Shown: positions 18,007-26,236, counted from the stretch's first letter. The stretch: 59,842 nt of DNA from an uncultured Sutterella sp. (GCA_958347955.1 CATVXH010000013.1:1-59842); one strand, 5' to 3'. Numbers and translations are program-made. Notes: a model not told the origin generated them from the sequence alone.

Positions 18007-18169
18007 ACCTTCTAAGATCAGAATGTATAGACAAGCGTTACCGGAGCCCCCTTCGTAGAATTAGAGCCTTGGTTTTAGTCTAGAGAAAAACTTTATGTTT
18101 GTGAGGTTGTTTGAGTATATCACTAATGACATATTCAACAATTATTTAAAGGTCGGACATAATCAAGAT

Positions 18170-18192
18170 AAAAAAAGCCGCCCGAAGGCGGC
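18170..18192 (-). terminator. Rho-independent terminator of the dcuC-M20-marR operon
   Basis: Stem GCCGCC / GGCGGC (18177-18192) with a 4-nt loop; on the minus strand it is followed by seven T. It lies 11 bp beyond the marR stop. Confidence 0.9.
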
Positions 18193-18202
18193 CTATAAAG
18201 GA

Positions 18203-18733
18203 TTATCGTAAGCTGTTGCGATTAAGTTCTCGTTGCTGAGACAAAATCATGTGTTTGAGCAAACGGGCAAGCTCTTGCTGTTCTTCAGGACTTAGACCGG
18301 AAGCCAATTGCCTTTCGACTTCCACATGAGAATTAACGGCATCAAGCGTCAAAGCTTTGCCCTTCTCGGTCGCCTTTAGAATAACACCACGTCGATCTGT
18401 CTTGTCCGGGAAACGCTCGAGCAACCCTTTTTCTTCCAGTTTGCGGATTCGGTTAGAAAGACCGCCGGAAGTGATCAAAATCTTGGTTTGCAAAATTTTT
18501 GGGGTTATGACGGCCTCAGGATTTCGCGTGAGCACCGCCAAAACCTCAAACTCCCCTCGGGTCAAATCGTAACGAGCGAGATTTTCTGCCACGCGACGCT
18601 CGACGTAGTAACTCATGCGAACCAACCGAGCCACGACCGAAATCGGTTCAGTGCTCAGTGTCGGCACTTGAGCTTTCCACTCTTCCTCGAGTGAATCCAC
18701 AAAGTCTTTTAAATTACGATCAGATTCTTGCAT
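18203..18733 (-). CDS. MarR-family transcriptional regulator
   Basis: Winged helix-turn-helix regulator of 176 aa. The DNA-binding core spans about residues 60-130: LTRGEFEVLAVL, then ILITSGGLSNRIRKLEEKGL as recognition region, and the wing motif DKTDRRGVILKATEKG. Terminal helices should form the dimer. It begins 5 bp after the end of the M20 hydrolase gene and is the third gene of a dcuC-M20-marR operon, so it probably senses a substrate of that operon and controls it. A candidate operator is the 18-bp palindrome at 21529-21546, upstream of dcuC. Confidence 0.88.
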   Translation of the reverse strand: MQESDRNLKDFVDSLEEEWKAQVPTLSTEPISVVARLVRMSYYVERRVAENLARYDLTRGEFEVLAVLTRNPEAVITPKILQTKILITSGGLSNRIRKLEEKGLLERFPDKTDRRGVILKATEKGKALTLDAVNSHVEVERQLASGLSPEEQQELARLLKHMILSQQRELNRNSLR

Positions 18734-18738
18734 CGCAA

Positions 18739-20022
18739 CTATTTCGCCCCCAAATGCTTGATCACCAAATAGTGATAGATATCAAAGAGCTCTTGCAAAC
18801 GGAATTCTTCAAATTCAAACTTAGCTTGATGGTGTCCGGCCTTTAATTCAGAGCCTACGACAACATAGCCTGCCTTTCCGCCCTTATTTTGCACACGGCG
18901 CATGATAATGGTGGCGTCATCGCTACCGTTAAAATTCATCGTGTCGCTTACCTTCGTGCAATACTTGGCCTGGCGAGCGGCCTCGGCAAAGTTATCCTGC
19001 ACTTCTTGATCTTTCACAAAATCAATGGCTTCGCCCATCACCTCCGTTTCAACCGTGCAACCGTACATAGCAGCCGCTCCAGTTGCTCGGGCGATGGCTT
19101 CGTTATAGAGATACTGGTTGATGGCTTCCGTTTCGCCGCGCACTTCCACCTGCATTTCCGCCGTAGAAGCAATCACGTTGCGACCTTCACCCGCTCGCAA
19201 ATAACCGACATTGACACGCGTCATTCCCTGGCCGTGGCGAGGAATCGCCATCAAAGCGAGACTTGCCGTAGAGGCAGCCATCAAGGCGTTACGACCCACC
19301 TCAGGTTGCATACCGGCGTGAGAAGGTGTGCCATGGAAACGGAAATCAACTTTGCTCGTGCAAAGGAATTTTTCCGGAGCCGTAACCACTTCACCGGCTG
19401 GAATATCGCAGCCCAAGTGACCGCAGTAAAGATAGTCCAAATCGTCGACCACTCCGCTTTCGGCCATCGGACGACCGCCGCGAGAACCTTCTTCGCCCGG
19501 TTCAAAAATAAGCTTAATGGTACCGCAGAGCTTATCCTTATTGGCTGCCAACCAAGTCGCCAAGCCCAAAAGCACCGCTTGGTGACCATCATGTCCGCAT
19601 GCATGCATGTAGCCCGGAATTTGAGAAGCGTAACCTTCCTTTGTCGGGGCGTGTTCCGGATCGCTCGACTCGGTCACAGGCAACGCATCCAAGTCGCAGA
19701 GAAAACCGATCGTGGGACCCGGTCGACCTGTTTCCAAGACACCGACCACGCCGGTGACACCCTGCATGCGCTCAAGCATCTCAGGGCTTACCTTAGCCTT
19801 GGCAGCTTCATAGAACTTAGCCACTTGCGGCTTAATCACACCGCGAATGAAATCCTTATTGATAACATCAAGGCCGCAAAGAGTCTTAAAACCCAACTTT
19901 TCCAAGTGCTCAATCACTCGAGCAGTAGAGACGAATTCACACCAACCAGGTTCGGGCCAAGCATGAATTTCACGACGTTTAGCGATGAGCCATTCTTGTG
20001 AAATAGGTTCCAAATATGTCAT
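18739..20022 (-). CDS. M20D amidohydrolase, AbgA-like
   Basis: Zinc amidohydrolase of the M20D family, 427 aa, closest in layout to AbgA, one subunit of E. coli p-aminobenzoyl-glutamate hydrolase. Visible metal and catalytic motifs: HACGHDGH near residue 145, FEPGEEGSRGG near 178, GHLG near 207 and the C-terminal AGHHQAKF. The AbgA-type insertion between the first strand and TGVVGVLETGRPGP is present. Start: TTG GTC ATG; the ATG at 20022 has AAGGAG 8 nt upstream. It sits between a DcuC-type carrier and marR. AbgB and AbgT are absent. The true substrate is unknown; N-acyl or aminobenzoyl amino acids are reasonable guesses. Confidence 0.85.
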   Translation of the reverse strand: MTYLEPISQEWLIAKRREIHAWPEPGWCEFVSTARVIEHLEKLGFKTLCGLDVINKDFIRGVIKPQVAKFYEAAKAKVSPEMLERMQGVTGVVGVLETGRPGPTIGFLCDLDALPVTESSDPEHAPTKEGYASQIPGYMHACGHDGHQAVLLGLATWLAANKDKLCGTIKLIFEPGEEGSRGGRPMAESGVVDDLDYLYCGHLGCDIPAGEVVTAPEKFLCTSKVDFRFHGTPSHAGMQPEVGRNALMAASTASLALMAIPRHGQGMTRVNVGYLRAGEGRNVIASTAEMQVEVRGETEAINQYLYNEAIARATGAAAMYGCTVETEVMGEAIDFVKDQEVQDNFAEAARQAKYCTKVSDTMNFNGSDDATIIMRRVQNKGGKAGYVVVGSELKAGHHQAKFEFEEFRLQELFDIYHYLVIKHLGAK

Positions 20023-20038
20023 GACCAAACTCCTTCAA

Positions 20039-21406
20039 TTAGATATATCGAATAACCGACAAAACCATCACGCTCACAAAGCCCAACAAAATCGGCGCAG
20101 AAGTACGTTTAACAATTTCTAGCGGATTGGCGCGGACCGAGGCGGCCACAATAATCACCACCGCGGCCACCGGAGAAATGGAACGTATCAAGTTTGAAGT
20201 GCACTGCATCGGCAAGGCCACCATGATCGGATCAATACCGGCACTTTGCGCGATCGATGGAATCAATTCAATAAAGCTATAGAAAACGGCGTTACCGGAA
20301 CCGCTAATAAACGTAATTAAAGCGGTAATGCCAGAGAAAGCAAACATTAGACCGGCACTGGCGTTTTCCACTCCGGAAATAGAGCTTGAAATCATATCGA
20401 TCATGCCCATCGCGCGCAGCCCTGCCACCATGGTGGAGGCGGCAACGATTAAAACAACCACCTGTGAAAAGCCTTCTCCCATGCCCTTAAAGAAGAGGTT
20501 GGCATCTTTCATCCCCTGCTTTACATTCCCCTTGCGCACTAACTCGCAAATGAAGGCCAACGCAAAACAGAAAATTGTGATTTCGACCAAACCGACTTTA
20601 GCGTGCTTAAAACAAGCCCAGAAGAAAATCACCAGGACAAGCGGCAAAACCGGGAACAATGCGTAGTAAACGGGCACTCCGGTCAAATCGCGGTTTTTGA
20701 GTTTGCTTTCATCGATTTCGGCTGAAACCTTACCGGCCTGACGCTTGTCCATGTAGCGCTGCCAGAAGTAGTGGGCGAAGCCCATGATGATCAAAGTCGG
20801 AATCGTAATCGGCGCATGGTGATAAAACACGTAATCAACCACATGCTCAAATCCCAAAACGCGAGCGGCCACCACGTTGTCGCCGCCCAGCGGCGTCGGA
20901 ACAATCGTGGCGGTCGTGGCGATCACGCCCGCCGCCGTCAACACACTCATGCGTGCGGCGCGAAGCACAGGGTAGAGCGTCGCCATCAAAATCACAGCCA
21001 ATGAAGAGGCGCTTGGAATAATAATGGAGAGCACGGTGCCAACCCAGAAAACAAGAGGCACCAAAATGTACGGAGAATGAATTCTTTCAAGCGGTTTGCT
21101 CAAAACACGGATCACCATGTCATTGGCGCCAATATGCGACATATAGGCGGCGAAACCGAACAGAGTCAAAATGATGAGACCGGCGTTTGAATACTGAGAA
21201 ACAAACAAATCTTTTACCGCTTTAAAGGGATCCACCCAATTGAGACCGGATGTCGCTTTCGCGCTGACCGCAGGATGTCCCAACATCACCGCGATGGCCA
21301 GAAGAATAAGACCGGTCGCAAAAAGCACCACTTTAGCGTCATAGTTCTTGGCAATTGCCCAACCGGCAATAACAAGAGCCACCACGCAAATTGATAATTC
21401 AAGCAT
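20039..21406 (-). CDS. dcuC: DcuC-family anaerobic C4-dicarboxylate-type carrier
   Basis: Inner-membrane carrier with about 12 hydrophobic segments, 455 aa, similar in length and pattern to DcuC. The conserved loop FISGSGNAVFYSF near residue 340 and SNLIRSISPVAAV near 400 are typical. DcuC proteins exchange succinate, fumarate or aspartate in anaerobes, but homologues next to M20 enzymes may carry the enzyme's substrate. Start: the frame extends to 21511, but the ATG at 21406 preceded by GAGGA gives a proper membrane N-terminus. It is the first gene of the dcuC-M20-marR operon, with a promoter at 21456-21484. Confidence 0.85.
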   Translation of the reverse strand: MLELSICVVALVIAGWAIAKNYDAKVVLFATGLILLAIAVMLGHPAVSAKATSGLNWVDPFKAVKDLFVSQYSNAGLIILTLFGFAAYMSHIGANDMVIRVLSKPLERIHSPYILVPLVFWVGTVLSIIIPSASSLAVILMATLYPVLRAARMSVLTAAGVIATTATIVPTPLGGDNVVAARVLGFEHVVDYVFYHHAPITIPTLIIMGFAHYFWQRYMDKRQAGKVSAEIDESKLKNRDLTGVPVYYALFPVLPLVLVIFFWACFKHAKVGLVEITIFCFALAFICELVRKGNVKQGMKDANLFFKGMGEGFSQVVVLIVAASTMVAGLRAMGMIDMISSSISGVENASAGLMFAFSGITALITFISGSGNAVFYSFIELIPSIAQSAGIDPIMVALPMQCTSNLIRSISPVAAVVIIVAASVRANPLEIVKRTSAPILLGFVSVMVLSVIRYI

Positions 21407-21455
21407 TGCGTATCCTCGCAAGAGAAAAGGATTTTTATTAGGAAGAGACGCCGTC

Positions 21456-21484
21456 ACTATACGCAACTTAAACACTTCGGGCAA
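21456..21484 (-). promoter_or_regulatory. Probable promoter of the dcuC-M20-marR operon
   Basis: On the minus strand, -35 TTGCCC (21484-21479) and -10 TATAGT (21461-21456) with a 17-bp spacer. The palindrome at 21529-21546 lies about 45 bp upstream. Confidence 0.55.
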
Positions 21485-21528
21485 TAGAGACATACACGGA
21501 CAACAAAACAAACTTTCTTCTTAAAAAG

Positions 21529-21546
21529 TATCTTCGTGTGAAGATA
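21529..21546. promoter_or_regulatory. Candidate MarR-type operator
   Basis: 18-bp palindrome TATCTTC-GTGT-GAAGATA with perfect 7-bp arms, in the divergent region between dcuC and eamA. It overlaps the -35 position of a likely eamA promoter (TATAAT at 21553-21558, 17-bp spacing). Size and symmetry suit a MarR dimer, and marR is in the divergent operon. Confidence 0.5.
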
Positions 21547-21590
21547 AATGCGTATAATGTGCAAGAATTGTTAAACAACGCATTATTCAG

Positions 21591-22496
21591 ATGACACTGC
21601 CGGGTTTCATACTTGCCGCGTTTGCCGCTATTCTTTGGGGTTCCGCGGGAACCGCTCAAACATTCATTATTAGTGAAACGCTAAATCCACTTTGGGTTGG
21701 CGCGTTGCGTCTTGTCTGCGCCTGCCTATTCTTTTATCCGCTTCTCTACAAAAATCAGGAAAAGAAAGATTCTTCTGTCGTTAGCACATCGCTGACCGCC
21801 TACATTTTTAAAGTGTTGGCCGCGGGCGTGTGTATGGCAATGTTTAATCTGCTTTTTTTTACAGGTGTCAAAACCTCGGGAGTTGCGCTGGGCTCATGCA
21901 TCATTATCGCATCTGCCCCCTTATGGGCCGGAGTTCTGGAAGCCATCTTCAAACGCAAAACCCCCGATAGTCTGTGGCTTATCGGCATCTCCATCGCTAT
22001 TGGCGGCGGGGTTTGGATGGCTTTTGCTCAAGCCGATCAAATTGAACTCAATGCCTTGGGATTGGGAATTTGCTTATTGGCGGGACTTTTTTACGCAGGA
22101 TACTCCCTCTTAGCCAAAGAGCTTGTTCAAATCACCTCTCCGCTACGCGCTTCCACCCACGCCTTCTCTGTAGCCGGAATCATCGCTCTGGCTGTTGCCT
22201 TAACTTTGAGTGACGTTCCTGATTTCAACCTTCAAGATTTACTGATCGTTTTGTACCTTGGTGTCATTGTCACGGGTGTTGCTTACCTACTTTATGGCAC
22301 GGCGCTCAAAACAACCCGTGTTTCCACTTGCGTCGCACTTGGACTTTTGGAACCGGTAACGGCTTTTATTCTCGCCATTGTGATAGTCGGTGAAAACGTC
22401 AACCCCTGGGCAACAGCGGGACTCGCGGCCATTTTGATCGGATTGTCCCTGGTATTGAAATCGGAACAGAAAACAAACGCATCAGCAAAAAATTAG
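21591..22496 (+). CDS. EamA/DMT-superfamily transporter
   Basis: Ten hydrophobic segments in two EamA repeats across 301 aa; the first starts FILAAFAAILWGSAGTAQ, the second around residue 155 (LGLGICLLAGLFYAGYSLLA). The family exports or imports amino acids, metabolites or drugs; the substrate cannot be read from sequence. It is divergent from dcuC and may share the operator at 21529-21546, which would tie it to the same MarR control, for example as an exporter of a product. The -10 TATAAT at 21553 predicts a 26-nt leader without a strong ribosome site. Confidence 0.85.
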   Translation: MTLPGFILAAFAAILWGSAGTAQTFIISETLNPLWVGALRLVCACLFFYPLLYKNQEKKDSSVVSTSLTAYIFKVLAAGVCMAMFNLLFFTGVKTSGVALGSCIIIASAPLWAGVLEAIFKRKTPDSLWLIGISIAIGGGVWMAFAQADQIELNALGLGICLLAGLFYAGYSLLAKELVQITSPLRASTHAFSVAGIIALAVALTLSDVPDFNLQDLLIVLYLGVIVTGVAYLLYGTALKTTRVSTCVALGLLEPVTAFILAIVIVGENVNPWATAGLAAILIGLSLVLKSEQKTNASAKN

Positions 22497-22539
22497 GTAA
22501 AAGCTCTACCCGATAAAATTCTGAAGACGACAAACTAAA

Positions 22540-23181
22540 CTACAGGCTCAATTTTGGGCATCTCAACATTTCGGCTTTGGGCCAAAAACGGTTGAGCCAA
22601 TAGCGAAAGAACTCATAAGTATTTTCATCGATTTTCTCGTCCGGCATCGGATGCCAGTCATTGAAAATCAAATGTGTCAGCGTCATGCCCCGATTTTTCA
22701 TTGCCTCCAACGAGAGCAGGGTGTGGTTGATACTGCCCAATTTTCCGTTCGTGACAAATACAACCGGCCAACCTTGGCGAGCTATGAAATCAATCGTCAA
22801 AAGTTCTCTTGTCAGAGGCACCATGATGCCTCCCGCGCCCTCCACGATGACTCGGTCGTAACGCTCAGACAAGGTCTGCGTGGCTCCAAGTATTCTCTGA
22901 AAATCGATCGGTCGATTTTGCAAATCGCTCGCCATATGCGGCGAACAAGGATAAGAAAAAACCTCAGGCGCCGTAAGCCCCTCATCATCCTCTGCAAAAC
23001 GCATTTGCATTAAACGGCGATGCGCCTCGATATCAGGTGAACCGTGTTCAGAGCCTGTTTGAACAAGTTTTTGGGTGATTGTACGATAGCCTTGTTTCAT
23101 CCACTGACAAGCAAGCCATGCAGTCGCAACAGTTTTGCCCACATCAGTATCTGTTCCGGTAACAAACCATACGTTGTTCAT
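22540..23181 (-). CDS. bioD: ATP-dependent dethiobiotin synthetase
   Basis: Closes the ureido ring: DAPA + CO2 + ATP gives dethiobiotin, the step between BioA and BioB. The P-loop GTDTDVGKT is at residues 8-16, and the second nucleotide motif VEGAGGIMVPL is near residue 115. Length 213 aa is usual. The start ATG shares one base with the stop of the BioB-BioA fusion gene (TAATG), so translation is coupled and the three activities BioA, BioD and BioB come from two adjacent genes. It is convergent with eamA, with 43 bp between and no clear terminator. Confidence 0.95.
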   Translation of the reverse strand: MNNVWFVTGTDTDVGKTVATAWLACQWMKQGYRTITQKLVQTGSEHGSPDIEAHRRLMQMRFAEDDEGLTAPEVFSYPCSPHMASDLQNRPIDFQRILGATQTLSERYDRVIVEGAGGIMVPLTRELLTIDFIARQGWPVVFVTNGKLGSINHTLLSLEAMKNRGMTLTHLIFNDWHPMPDEKIDENTYEFFRYWLNRFWPKAEMLRCPKLSL

Positions 23182-25451
23182 TAAAGCCCTCCTCTCTCAA
23201 AGCGCGCTATCTGCCGCTCTAACACACCTCGGACTGCTGAGGTTAATTTCGTCAATTCTTTTTCCGAAATCACAAATGGAGGCATCAAATAGCAAAGGGT
23301 TCCGATGGGACGAACCCAAACGCCCTCACGCACAAATTCTTTTTGAATCCAACGGCTCTCTACCGGTTGTTCAAGTTCCACCACACCGATCGCTCCAAGC
23401 ACTCGGACATCTTTAATGCCTTTTTTATCTTTCAAAGGCTCCAATCCTTCCCGAAGTCCAGACTCAATTTTTTTAACGGCGCCCTGCCAATCATAGCTTT
23501 CAAAAAGATCCAACGAAGCGCAGGCTACAGCGCAAGCCAGCGCGTTGGCCATGAAAGTGGGACCGTGCATAAAAGCCCCCGGGGAAACAGCCGAAATCGC
23601 ATCGGCCACGGCATTGGTGCAAATCACCGCCGACAATGTCATCATTCCTCCGGTCAGCGCTTTGCCAATGGTCATAATATCGGGAGTGACTGATGCCCAA
23701 TCACAGGCAAACCGTTGACCGGTTCTGCCGAATCCCGTCGCGATTTCATCCGCTATCAGCAACACCCCATGCGCTCGACAAAGAGAGCTGGCCTCTTTCA
23801 AAAACCTTGGGTGATAGAACCTCATGGCACTTGCCCCTTGGAATACAGGCTCAAGAATTAAGGCGGCGATGTCATTTTGTTTCTCAAGCAAATCTTTGAG
23901 CGGCTCAATATCTGAAGGATCCCAAGAGCCTTCAAAAGTGGATTTCGGAGCCGCTATGAAATGACGGATGGGCAACGAAGAACCAAATAAAGAATGCATG
24001 CCTGCCACAGGGTCGCACACGGACATGGCGTTCCAGGTATCTCCGTGATACCCCCCTTTAATGGTTACAAAATTCACCCTTTGATTATTGCCGCGGGCGA
24101 TTTGGTATTGAACCGCCATCTTCATGGCTGCCTCTACCGCCACAGAGCCAGAATCAGCGTAAAAAATCTTTTGAAGACCTCTCGGAACAACCTTCATCAA
24201 ACGGCGCGAGAGTTCAATAGCTGGATCGTGAGTCAAACCACCAAACATCACGTGGGGCAATGTCTGCGCCTGATCTTGCAAAGCTTTAACTAAAAATGGA
24301 TGGCGATAGCCGTGAGCCGCGCACCACCAAGCACTCGTACCGTCAATCAATTTTTGTCCGCTGGATAATTCGATTGTTACGCCTTCGGCACTCACAACTT
24401 TTTCCAAAAGCGGCGGATGCAGCGTCCCCGCGTAGGGATGCCATATATGCTTGTGATCGAAATCCAGCCCTTCATCTTCCTGCATCCGATAACCGCAGTC
24501 TCTGGCCAGCTTACGATCCGTTTCTACACTCGTGCCGCGTGTGGTGAGCATGTCCCCGGCAATCGCGCTATTGATGCCGGCCTGCAGGCACTGCCTCACA
24601 CAAGTCTCCGACAAACGCCTTCTTCCACCGGCAAAGCGCAAATACGCGCTGGGATTTATCAATCTGAAAAGAGCAACCGTGCGGACGATTTCCTCTTCAG
24701 ATAAACGTGGCATTTTGCCTAAAGGCGTGCCGGCGATGGGCTCCAGGATATTAATCGGAATCGATGGGACTCTCAGACGGCGAAGCGTTAAAGCCAATTC
24801 AAGTCGATCTGTCCTACTTTCACCCATACCGATAATGCCGCCCGAGCACACCTCCATCCCAACTTTTCTCGCTGCTTCAATTGTTTTAATCTTGTCCTCG
24901 AATTTGTGAGACGAGCATACGGATGGGAAAAAGTGTTCAGAAGCTTCCAAATTGCAGTGACAACGACTCACTCCAGACTGGGCGAGCAATTGAAATTCTT
25001 TCTCTGTCAAAAGACCCGCCGATATGCAAATCTCAAGCGAGGTCACTTTTCTTAACTCTTGAACAATCGCCGCCGCTTCCCGAACTTCTCTTGGTGAAAG
25101 TTTTCTTCCGCTTGTCACGAGCGAATATCTCGTGGCACCAGACTTTTCTGCCGCAAGCGCCCCTTCAATCACTTTTTGACTATCAAGCAGAGGATAAACG
25201 CCACAGGCGCCTTGATAATGTTTGGACTGAGCACACCAATGACAGTCTTCCGAACAACGACCGCTTTTGGCGTTGACAATCGCACAAAAATTAAATACTG
25301 AACTCGCCTTGCTCAGCGTTACTTCACGTGCGGCACCAATCAAATCATCCAGCGGAGCATCAGCCGCGATCAACAAATCTTCTAAACTTTGAATTTCCCC
25401 ATTCAACGCCTGGTTTTTGACCGCACTAAGCCGAAATAAACTTTCATTCAT
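23181..25451 (-). CDS. bioBA: Fused biotin synthase (BioB) and DAPA aminotransferase (BioA)
   Basis: Single 756-aa polypeptide. Residues 1-325 are BioB, a radical-SAM enzyme with its [4Fe-4S] cysteines in CSEDCHWC (Cys66, 70, 73), Cys142 and Cys202 of the second cluster and Arg272 (YLRFAGGR); the residue matching E. coli Cys97 is Ser110 (RYSLVTSGR). Residues 330-756 are BioA, a PLP aminotransferase with HIWHPY, GGYHGDTW, DEIATGFGRTG and the PLP lysine Lys597 (TIGKALTGG). There is no stop or frameshift between the halves. Start: ATG at 25451 with AGAGA upstream; a TTG at 25472 would overlap the gntR end. Similar BioB-BioA fusions are, to my memory, known in Bacteroidetes. BioF, BioC and BioH are not in the window. 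Confidence 0.93.
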   Translation of the reverse strand: MNESLFRLSAVKNQALNGEIQSLEDLLIAADAPLDDLIGAAREVTLSKASSVFNFCAIVNAKSGRCSEDCHWCAQSKHYQGACGVYPLLDSQKVIEGALAAEKSGATRYSLVTSGRKLSPREVREAAAIVQELRKVTSLEICISAGLLTEKEFQLLAQSGVSRCHCNLEASEHFFPSVCSSHKFEDKIKTIEAARKVGMEVCSGGIIGMGESRTDRLELALTLRRLRVPSIPINILEPIAGTPLGKMPRLSEEEIVRTVALFRLINPSAYLRFAGGRRRLSETCVRQCLQAGINSAIAGDMLTTRGTSVETDRKLARDCGYRMQEDEGLDFDHKHIWHPYAGTLHPPLLEKVVSAEGVTIELSSGQKLIDGTSAWWCAAHGYRHPFLVKALQDQAQTLPHVMFGGLTHDPAIELSRRLMKVVPRGLQKIFYADSGSVAVEAAMKMAVQYQIARGNNQRVNFVTIKGGYHGDTWNAMSVCDPVAGMHSLFGSSLPIRHFIAAPKSTFEGSWDPSDIEPLKDLLEKQNDIAALILEPVFQGASAMRFYHPRFLKEASSLCRAHGVLLIADEIATGFGRTGQRFACDWASVTPDIMTIGKALTGGMMTLSAVICTNAVADAISAVSPGAFMHGPTFMANALACAVACASLDLFESYDWQGAVKKIESGLREGLEPLKDKKGIKDVRVLGAIGVVELEQPVESRWIQKEFVREGVWVRPIGTLCYLMPPFVISEKELTKLTSAVRGVLERQIARFERGGL

Positions 25452-25465
25452 ATTGATTCTCTTAT

Positions 25466-26224
25466 TTACCAATTTAAGTCAAAAAAGATTTTTGTCACGT
25501 CAACCCGCCCGCGATTGATGCGGTATTCCACAGGCATATGACCAAAAGTTAATGAAACTCGTTCGGTGCACAGAGCTTCAAAATTAGGCGGTACCTGAAG
25601 AATTTCCGCCGTTTTCTCATCCAACCTTTCATAGTGCGCGGAACACTTTTGATTAATGATGACCACATTGAATTCACGATCAAAGAATTCGTATAGAGAC
25701 TCACCTTGGCGAAAATGCTGACGAAAAAATTCCTCATTCAATCCATTAAATCTTTCAGCCACTAGGAAACTTTCGTCTATGGAGACAACTTCTTGCCGCC
25801 CGTTTTGAGCTCTGATCCAATGTCTCACCATATGGATAAGCCGCTTATCATCGCTGACATTAAGTGCTTTATAAATTTTTTCATCTACGTTTGATGTGAC
25901 TTCAAAAACAATGAGCTTACCAAAGTCTCCTCTTTTTTTGCCGTCTAAATTGCGATAGATCTGAAAAACATTCCAATATCCCCCCTCACGATAGGTTCGC
26001 ACAAAAGTGCCGACGCCTTCTCGCCGGAGCAACACGCCGTCATTGACAAGACTCTCTACGGCCCGTCTCAGCGTGCCGATCGACACCCCCATTTGCTGCG
26101 CCAAAACCGGCTCAATCGGGATTTTCTCACCCGGTCCCCACTGCCCCGACTGAATGGTGGCCAGCAGAATTTGTCGAACCTGTTGGTACAGCGGTTGGCG
26201 ATTAACCCTTGAGATCGGCAACAT
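25466..26224 (-). CDS. GntR-family regulator, HutC subfamily (UTRA domain)
   Basis: 252 aa. An N-terminal winged helix (about 5-70: PLYQQVRQILLATIQSG...LAQQMGVSIGTLRRAVESLVNDGVL, then RREGVGTFV) is followed by a UTRA ligand-binding domain (about 90-250, ending MPVEYRINRGRVD). Start: GGAGAG lies 7 nt before the ATG at 26224; ATGs at 26242 and 26290 are less supported. It stands 14 bp upstream of the biotin genes on the same strand and is divergent from the M20-DcuC pair. HutC-type regulators usually sense catabolic substrates, so control of the divergent M20-DcuC genes is more likely than of biotin synthesis, though cotranscription with bioBA is expected. Confidence 0.87.
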   Translation of the reverse strand: MLPISRVNRQPLYQQVRQILLATIQSGQWGPGEKIPIEPVLAQQMGVSIGTLRRAVESLVNDGVLLRREGVGTFVRTYREGGYWNVFQIYRNLDGKKRGDFGKLIVFEVTSNVDEKIYKALNVSDDKRLIHMVRHWIRAQNGRQEVVSIDESFLVAERFNGLNEEFFRQHFRQGESLYEFFDREFNVVIINQKCSAHYERLDEKTAEILQVPPNFEALCTERVSLTFGHMPVEYRINRGRVDVTKIFFDLNW

Positions 26225-26236
26225 CTTGTCTCTCCA

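Larger units (their letters stand above)
17390..18169. other. 780-bp gene-free region rich in inverted repeats
   Basis: No credible protein gene lies between pyrG and the marR terminator. The first 280 bp are AT-rich and plain. From 17676 to 18051 there is a close series of inverted repeats, listed separately: a hairpin at 17676-17705, a two-hairpin unit at 17794-17867, a multi-branch element at 17881-18005, and an alternative partner GCCCCC at 18046-18051. A 26-codon open frame at 17935-18015 overlaps the folded part and lacks a good ribosome site. The region is either a non-coding RNA locus or the remains of a mobile element. Confidence 0.6.

Noticed and set aside
17840..18034. 64-codon minus-strand frame in the repeat-rich locus
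   Set aside because: It runs through the strong inverted repeats and has no ribosome site. A decayed transposase fragment was considered, but I recognise no transposase motif.
18889..20001. Long 370-codon open frame antisense to the AbgA-like gene
   Set aside because: It mirrors the codon pattern of the true gene on the other strand, reads as low-sense His/Arg-rich protein, and has no ribosome site. The opposite strand has a clear M20 family protein.
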